Positions 23,504 through 27,481 of a stretch of DNA of 27,481 bases are shown piece by piece (positions within the stretch are counted from its first letter, which is position 1; every line of letters starts with the position of its first letter). The stretch is from CAZTAK01 sp964611585 (GTDB taxonomy: Bacteria; Pseudomonadota; Alphaproteobacteria; SHVP01), in the NCBI GenBank assembly GCA_964611585.1, contig CAZTAK010000040.1, positions 1 through 27,481 of the forward strand, in the 5' to 3' direction. The notes under the pieces are model-generated. The model was not told the origin of the DNA. It did no database searches and saw only the letters and a list, made by a program, of their open reading frames with translations. The position numbers were made by a program, and so were the translations under genes.

Positions 23504-23579
23504 TGGTGGAGCCGAGCAGAATCGAACTGCCGACCTTCGCGTTGCGAACGCGACGCTCTCCCAACTGAGCTACGGCCCC
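23504..23579 (-). tRNA. tRNA-Ala (anticodon CGC)
   Basis: A full cloverleaf on the minus strand, 76 nt with encoded CCA. The acceptor stem GGGGCCG pairs with CGGCTCC (one G-U), the D arm holds TAGCTCAGTTGGGAGAGC, and the anticodon stem TCGCG/CGCGA encloses loop TTCGCAA with anticodon CGC (reads GCG). The T arm is GGCAG-TTCGATT-CTGCT. GCG is a frequent Ala codon in this genome, so the gene is functionally important. Confidence 0.96.
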
Positions 23580-23932
23580 GGGGGCGTTCGGGCGCGCCGG
23601 AGGCCCCCCCGAAAGGACCGGGATAATGGGTACGCCCCCCGACCCTGTCAAGGGCGGCAAAGCGGGGCGGGACGCAACGGCAGCGCGGTGTGGCCGGTAA
23701 ACGAAAACCACGGCAAATCCGCGTCGGCGCAACCGCCCATGCGCCAGGCGGCAACGGCGGCGGCGGTCGCCTTGTGCCGGTCCGCGCCGATGGGTTAGTA
23801 AAGGCCGGGATATCCGGGTTGCGGACGCCTCCCCCTGCCGATGCCCTGCCACGGGTTCGCCGCGCCGGCCGCGGCCGGCGCAAGGGTGCGGCGTGCAAAG
23901 CCCGGCAGGAAAACAACAGTTCGGATTCGGCC
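23580..23932. other. Intergenic region between tRNA-Ala and yggT
   Basis: Contains the tRNA promoter on the minus strand. No gene is supported in the remainder (23652-23932); the frame that runs into yggT from upstream is Arg/Gly-rich and lacks a ribosome site. Confidence 0.5.
23623..23651 (-). promoter_or_regulatory. Sigma-70-type promoter of tRNA-Ala
   Basis: On the minus strand TTGACA (23651-23646) and CATTAT (23628-23623) are separated by 17 bp. This is a near-consensus promoter with a predicted start about 37 nt before the mature tRNA. G/C-rich sequence between the -10 box and the tRNA is compatible with stringent control, but that is inference. Confidence 0.75.
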
Positions 23933-24211
23933 ATGGTCGCCTTGTTTCAACTCATCGATACGGTCATCACGCTCTATATCTGGGCGCTGATCATTTCAGC
24001 GGTGTTGAGCTGGCTGGTTAGTTTCAGCATCATCAATACTCAGAACCGCTTCATTTTCCTGGTAGGGGACTTTCTCTACCGGATTACCGAACCCGCCCTG
24101 CGCCCGATCCGGCGGTTTATTCCGAATCTCGGCGGCATCGACATTTCACCGATCGTGCTGATCCTGCTGTTGGTTTTCCTGCGCAATCTGCTGGCGGGAT
24201 TCATGCTCTAA
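23933..24211 (+). CDS. YggT family integral membrane protein
   Basis: A 92-aa inner-membrane protein with two hydrophobic helices (about 5-28 and 70-90) joined by a segment with the family hallmark ITEPALRPIRRFIPNLGGIDISPI. YggT proteins are linked to osmotic tolerance and, in some bacteria, to placement of cell-division or membrane factors; the mechanism is unclear. The start at 23933 gives the normal family length; the ribosome site is weak. It is the first gene of the conserved yggT-DUF167-folD group, with 14 bp to the next gene. Confidence 0.92.
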   Translation: MVALFQLIDTVITLYIWALIISAVLSWLVSFSIINTQNRFIFLVGDFLYRITEPALRPIRRFIPNLGGIDISPIVLILLLVFLRNLLAGFML

Positions 24212-24225
24212 AAGGACCCGGCCGG

Positions 24226-24546
24226 ATGGACACTCCGCTCGCCATCACACCCGGGGGGGTTTCCGTCGCCATTCGCTTGACGCCGAAGGCCGCACGTGCC
24301 GGCATTGCCGGATTTACGCAAACGCCGGACGGCCCGGCGCTAAAGGTGAAAGTCACCGCACCACCCGAGAGCGGCAAAGCGAACGCGGCATTGTTGCACC
24401 TGCTGGCGCGGGAATGGAAGGTTGCGCCCTCGCGTCTTGCGCTGGCCGCGGGCGCGCGATCGCGTCGCAAGACAGTGCATTTCGATGACGCGGCGCCGGA
24501 CGAAATCCGGCGGTTGCAAACCTGGATGGAATCCGTTCATGTCTGA
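24226..24546 (+). CDS. DUF167 (YggU) family protein
   Basis: A 106-aa cytoplasmic protein with the DUF167 core: VAIRLTPKAARAGIAG, LKVKVTAPPESGKANAAL and a C-terminal GARSRRKTVHF. The family is small and widespread, and its biochemical role is not established. AAGGA lies 9 nt upstream of the ATG. Its last codons overlap the folD start (ATG inside the last 8 bases), so translation of the two is coupled. Confidence 0.92.
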   Translation: MDTPLAITPGGVSVAIRLTPKAARAGIAGFTQTPDGPALKVKVTAPPESGKANAALLHLLAREWKVAPSRLALAAGARSRRKTVHFDDAAPDEIRRLQTWMESVHV

Positions 24547-25423
24547 AGCTGTGCGCATCGACGGCAAGGCCGTCGCCGCGGAGTTGCGCGCCGGCGTCGC
24601 GCGCGAAGTCGAGGCGCTGAAATCGCAGCATGGATTCACGCCGGGGCTCGCCGTTGTGCTGGTCGGCGACGACCCGGCGAGCGCCATCTACGTCCGCAAC
24701 AAGGGCAAGGCGATGCGTGCCGCCGGGATGGAATCCTTCGAATACATTTTGCCGGCGGAGACATCGCAAAAGGATCTGCTTGACTTGGTGGGGCGCCTTA
24801 ATGGCGACGAGTCCGTCAATGGCATTTTGGTACAGCTGCCGCTTCCCGGTCATCTCGACGAACTGGCGATTATCGGCACGATCGATCCCGACAAGGACGT
24901 CGACGGGTTGCACGTGATAAACGCGGGCCGCTTGATCAGCGGGCGTGACGGCCTGGTGCCGTGCACGCCGTTGGGCTGTCTCGACCTCATCCGCCGCCAC
25001 GCCGGCGATCTGACCGGTCAGCGGGCGCTCATCATCGGGCGCTCGAACCTGGTCGGCAAGCCGCTGGCGCAGCTGCTGCTGCGCGCGCATTGCACGGTCA
25101 CGATGGCGCATTCGCGCACCCGCGATCTTGCCAGCGAATGCCGCCGCGCCGAAATTCTGGTCGTGGCGGTGGGGCGACCGGAACTCGTCCGCGGCGGCTG
25201 GATCCGGCCCGGCGCCACCGTGATCGATGTCGGCATGAACCGGGTCGATAGCGAAAATGGAAAAAGCCGCCTGACCGGCGACGTCAACTTTAACGAGGCC
25301 GTCCAGATCGCCGGCGCCATCACACCCGTTCCCGGCGGCGTCGGGCCGATGACGATTGCGTATCTGTTGAAAAATACAGTTAACGCCGCCTGCCGCCGCC
25401 GCGGAATCCCGCCGACGGCCTGA
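24539..25423 (+). CDS. folD: Bifunctional methylenetetrahydrofolate dehydrogenase / methenyltetrahydrofolate cyclohydrolase
   Basis: It interconverts 5,10-methylene-, methenyl- and 10-formyl-tetrahydrofolate, supplying one-carbon units for purines and initiator tRNA. It is 294 aa, normal. Seen: SAIYVRNKGKA with Tyr51 and catalytic Lys55, GILVQLPLP, DKDVDGLH, PCTPLG, the NADP-binding IIGRSNLVGKP and the closing PVPGGVGPMT. The ATG at 24539 overlaps the end of the DUF167 gene. A larger in-frame start upstream would run inside that gene and is rejected. Confidence 0.97.
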   Translation: MSEAVRIDGKAVAAELRAGVAREVEALKSQHGFTPGLAVVLVGDDPASAIYVRNKGKAMRAAGMESFEYILPAETSQKDLLDLVGRLNGDESVNGILVQLPLPGHLDELAIIGTIDPDKDVDGLHVINAGRLISGRDGLVPCTPLGCLDLIRRHAGDLTGQRALIIGRSNLVGKPLAQLLLRAHCTVTMAHSRTRDLASECRRAEILVVAVGRPELVRGGWIRPGATVIDVGMNRVDSENGKSRLTGDVNFNEAVQIAGAITPVPGGVGPMTIAYLLKNTVNAACRRRGIPPTA

Positions 25424-25429
25424 CTCGAA

Positions 25430-25468
25430 TTTTTTCGAATCTTCGGTTCCTGTAACCGGAAATTTACC
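25430..25468 (+). terminator. Weak hairpin after folD, possible terminator
   Basis: A small palindrome around a T run (TTCGAA-like arms at about 25426-25440) is followed by a second stem, TTCGGTT against AACCGGAA with one bulged base (about 25442-25461), then AATTT. The T-tract is short, so termination efficiency is doubtful. Confidence 0.3.
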
Positions 25469-25574
25469 TGCGCACCGGAGAATGCGTGTGGCAGCGGCGG
25501 CGAACGCTCGCAGTCGTGGACATGAGATCGGCCAACATTATTTCTGTCGAGGCGGATCGGAGCGCAAGGTATTC

Positions 25575-25991
25575 ATGACGCAATCGCAGGACCGCGAGGC
25601 ACAGGGACCGGAAGGGACCCTGTGGCCGTGGCATTTGGTCGAGACCCTTTTTTCCGACAGCCGTGATGCGCTGGTTTTGTTCGATGCCGGCGAACGGGTA
25701 ATCGCCGCGAACGAAGAGTGGCACATCTACTGCGGCCACGAGTCCAATGTCGCCGGGCGGCCGGTGAACGAACTGACCGCCGGCGGAGCCCCGTCGGAGT
25801 TTGCCGATGTCGTCCGCCGCGCCATAGCAAACTGCGCCGCAATCGAACAGCCGGTGACGCTCCGGCACCTGCGCGGATTCGACCTCAAGATCGATTTGCG
25901 GGTCGCACCGGTCGAAGACGCGAGCGGCACTGTCGTCGGCTACGTCGGCCGCCTGCGCCCTAGCAGCGGTCTTGCGGCCAGCCTCGCCTAG
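25575..25991 (+). CDS. PAS-domain-only protein
   Basis: A 138-aa cytoplasmic protein consisting almost wholly of one PAS-like domain (about residues 20-130): ETLFSDSRDALVLFDAGERV, ANEEWHIYCGHES, GRPVNEL and a final strand VVGYVGRLRP. No kinase, cyclase or DNA-binding domain is attached, so it may act as a sensor subunit or partner of another signalling protein. The ATG at 25575 has AAGG 6 nt upstream; an upstream in-frame ATG at 25482 would add 31 non-PAS residues and is less likely. It converges on argG and their ends overlap by four bases. Ligand unknown. Confidence 0.7.
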   Translation: MTQSQDREAQGPEGTLWPWHLVETLFSDSRDALVLFDAGERVIAANEEWHIYCGHESNVAGRPVNELTAGGAPSEFADVVRRAIANCAAIEQPVTLRHLRGFDLKIDLRVAPVEDASGTVVGYVGRLRPSSGLAASLA

Positions 25992-27190
25992 CCGCGCCGC
26001 TTCAGCAACCGAAGCCGCAGCGCGTTAAGCTTGATGAAGCCCTCGGCATCGCGCTGATCGTAAACTGCGTCGTCCTCGAAGGTGACGTGTTCGAGACTGT
26101 AGAGGCTGTCGGGCGATGACCGTCCGGTCACCGTCGCGCTGCCCTTGTAGAGTTTGAGCCGCACCGTGCCCGACACCCGCACCTGCGAATGGTCGATGGC
26201 GGCCTGAAGCATTTCGCGCTCGGGCGAGAACCAGAAACCGTTATAGATCAGCTCCGCATAGCGCGGCATCAACTCGTCCTTGAGGTGCGCGGCGCCACGG
26301 TCGAGCGTCAGGCTCTCGATGCCGCGGTGGGCGGCAAGCAGAATCGTCCCGCCCGGCGTCTCGTAAATCCCGCGCGACTTCATGCCGACGAACCGGTTCT
26401 CGACCAGATCGAGGCGGCCGACGCCGTGCGCGCGCCCCAAATCGTTGAGCCGGGCAAACAGCGTCGCCGGCGACATCGCCGTGCCGTCGATCGCTACCGC
26501 GTCGCCTTTTTCGAACGTGATCTCGATATCCGCCGCTTCGTCCGGGGCGTCTTCAGGCGCGACGGTGCGCGAATAGACGTATTCCCCGGCCGCAACGTCC
26601 GGGTCTTCCAGCACCTTGCCTTCGGAAGAGGTGTGCAACATGTTCGCGTCGGTGCTGAACGGCGCCTCGCCGCACTTGTCGGTGGCAACCGGAATCTGGT
26701 GCTTCGCCGCGAACTCGATCAGCCTGGTGCGCGAGGTCAGGTCCCATTCCCGCCACGGCGAGATCACCCGGATGTCCGGATTGAGGGCGTAGTAGGCGAG
26801 TTCGAACCGGACCTGGTCGTTGCCTTTGCCGGTGGCGCCGTGGGCGACGGCATCGGCGCCGGTCTCGGCGGCAATCTCGATTTGGCGCTTGGCAATCAGG
26901 GGCCGGGCGATGGCGGTGCCCAGAAGATAGAGCCCCTCGTATACCGCATTAGCTCGAAACATCGGGAACACGAAATCGCGGATGAATTCCTCGCGCAGAT
27001 CCTCGACGTAGATCTCGCGCACACCCATCGTTTCGGCCTTGGCCCGGGCCGGTTCCAGTTCCTCGCTCTGGCCGAGGTCGGCGGTAAAGGTCACCACCTC
27101 GCAGCCGTAGGTAACCTCGAGCCATTTTAGAATGACCGAAGTGTCGAGTCCGCCCGAATAGGCGAGGACGACTTTTTTCATGTCAGCCAT
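25988..27190 (-). CDS. argG: Argininosuccinate synthase
   Basis: It joins citrulline and aspartate with ATP hydrolysis to make argininosuccinate, the penultimate step of arginine synthesis. It is 400 aa, normal. Seen: the ATP-binding P-loop-like AYSGGLDTS (10-18), ADLGQ, AHGATGKGNDQVRFE, the citrulline-binding region with ANMLHTSSEGKVLEDP, and ENRFVGMKSRGIYETPGG. The start at 27190 (MADMKK) is chosen by homology; an in-frame ATG at 27181 and a GTG at 27247 are alternatives. The GTG start would translate an 18-bp tandem repeat as an N-terminal extension. No arginine-related gene is adjacent in the window. Confidence 0.97.
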   Translation of the reverse strand: MADMKKVVLAYSGGLDTSVILKWLEVTYGCEVVTFTADLGQSEELEPARAKAETMGVREIYVEDLREEFIRDFVFPMFRANAVYEGLYLLGTAIARPLIAKRQIEIAAETGADAVAHGATGKGNDQVRFELAYYALNPDIRVISPWREWDLTSRTRLIEFAAKHQIPVATDKCGEAPFSTDANMLHTSSEGKVLEDPDVAAGEYVYSRTVAPEDAPDEAADIEITFEKGDAVAIDGTAMSPATLFARLNDLGRAHGVGRLDLVENRFVGMKSRGIYETPGGTILLAAHRGIESLTLDRGAAHLKDELMPRYAELIYNGFWFSPEREMLQAAIDHSQVRVSGTVRLKLYKGSATVTGRSSPDSLYSLEHVTFEDDAVYDQRDAEGFIKLNALRLRLLKRRG

Positions 27191-27260
27191 GGCCGGGGTC
27201 CATTGTGTCGCCGGGGTACATTGTATCGCTGCGGTCCATTGTATCACTGGCGCCCCTCAT
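27183..27260 (-). CDS. Possible upstream ORF overlapping the argG start
   Basis: From ATG 27260 a frame reads MRGASDTMDRSDTMYPGDTM and four more residues, to TGA at 27185-27183. It ends between the two candidate argG start codons. It lies almost directly at the predicted transcript start (about 27268), so it could be translated leaderless. Internal ATGs recur every 18 bases because of the tandem repeat. It contains only two arginines, so it does not look like an attenuation peptide; translational coupling is possible. It may equally be a by-product of the repeat. Confidence 0.3.
   Translation of the reverse strand: MRGASDTMDRSDTMYPGDTMDPGHG
27188..27246 (-). repeat. 18-bp tandem repeat in the argG leader
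   Basis: On the minus strand three imperfect units end at the argG ATG: ATACAATGGACCGCAGCG, ATACAATGTACCCCGGCG and ACACAATGGACCCCGGCC. The unit is a multiple of three, so it keeps both overlapping frames open. Confidence 0.85.
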
Positions 27261-27274
27261 GGCGCTGGGCGCGG

Positions 27275-27302
27275 AGTATAGGCAAAGCTCGCGCCGGGGC
27301 AA
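27275..27302 (-). promoter_or_regulatory. Candidate argG promoter
   Basis: On the minus strand TTGCCC (27302-27297) and TATACT (27280-27275) are 16 bp apart, about 85 bp before the argG start. The predicted transcript would begin near 27268 and carry the tandem repeat in its leader. No ArgR-like operator was recognised. Confidence 0.5.
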
Positions 27303-27329
27303 GGAAGAGAAGGCGCAGCCCTTCGCCTA

Positions 27330-27481
27330 GATCAGAGATAGTTACTTGGCTGCCAGCTGTTGCTTATGGAAATAGATAAGAGTAGCTATTGATATATTTT
27401 AATTATCTTTTTTTTTACATCGTACAAGCGGAAAAAATAATACACGAAAAGGAGTGAAAAAAAGAAATCGCCTATAATAAC
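27330..27481. other. Abruptly A+T-rich segment at the window end
   Basis: The last 121 bases are about 26% G+C by hand count, with T runs, A runs and strings such as GATATATTTT. The rest of the window is roughly two-thirds G+C. No gene is seen. It may be the edge of foreign DNA, an A+T-rich regulatory region, or a chimeric join. Confidence 0.7.

Overview
The window reads as a G+C-rich (roughly two-thirds G+C) alphaproteobacterial chromosome segment, most like a Rhodospirillales-type genome. Reasons: the yggT-DUF167-folD block, glutathione-dependent enzymes, an alphaproteobacterial-style methyltransferase with a charged N-terminal extension, a small secreted FliL-like protein, and palindromic intergenic elements common in this class. 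It is a draft assembly: a run of exactly 100 Ns (6499-6598) sits inside an 18-bp tandem repeat.

Layout. 1-1150: 3' part of an amidase of the indoleacetamide-hydrolase type, broken by a frameshift. 1158-2577: a lipoprotein, then msrB bracketed by two copies of a small palindromic repeat. 2638-6324: maleylacetate reductase-like alcohol dehydrogenase, divergent VOC-fold protein, a conserved protein of DUF6946 type, and glyoxalase II. 6325-6835: minisatellite, assembly gap and a 107-bp dispersed element. 6836-14808: two divergent catabolic operons. Leftward: a 69-aa protein, a 2-keto-4-pentenoate hydratase/FAH-like enzyme and an SDR. Rightward: a PEP-mutase/isocitrate-lyase-like enzyme, a COG0523 (CobW-type) metallochaperone GTPase, a dihydropyrimidinase/hydantoinase, an isochorismatase-fold amidohydrolase, a GST and a CaiB/BaiF CoA-transferase. 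14887-21358: a secreted FliL-like protein, a hybrid histidine kinase with Hpt domain, a methyltransferase and an FtsH protease. Three of these four genes carry one in-frame stop codon in an otherwise open frame. 21359-23580: a terminator, a second copy of the 107-bp element, a cold-shock protein, a small low-complexity protein, traces of a decayed gene and tRNA-Ala(CGC). 23933-25991: yggT, DUF167, folD and a PAS-only protein. 25988-27190: argG, preceded by an 18-bp tandem repeat carrying an overlapping upstream ORF. The last ~120 bp are abruptly A+T-rich.

How the genes work together. The divergent block around 8.6-8.75 kb looks like one uncharacterised catabolic pathway. A metal-dependent cyclic-amidase would open a ureide or imide ring, an isochorismatase-fold amidase would remove the carbamoyl or amide group, and a CoA-transferase, hydratase, dehydrogenase and C-C lyase would process the carbon skeleton. 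The COG0523 GTPase sits directly before the metallohydrolase and could supply its metal. The substrate cannot be read from sequence.

Most notable observations: (i) the undescribed catabolic cluster; (ii) a cluster of single in-frame stops, including one exactly in the linker of FtsH between membrane anchor and AAA+ domain and one between the receiver core and Hpt domain of the hybrid kinase; (iii) two families of short palindromic elements bounded by YTAR tetranucleotides whose ends supply the stop codons of neighbouring genes; (iv) the argG leader with repeats and an overlapping upstream ORF. Part of (ii) may be assembly error, and that must be tested first.
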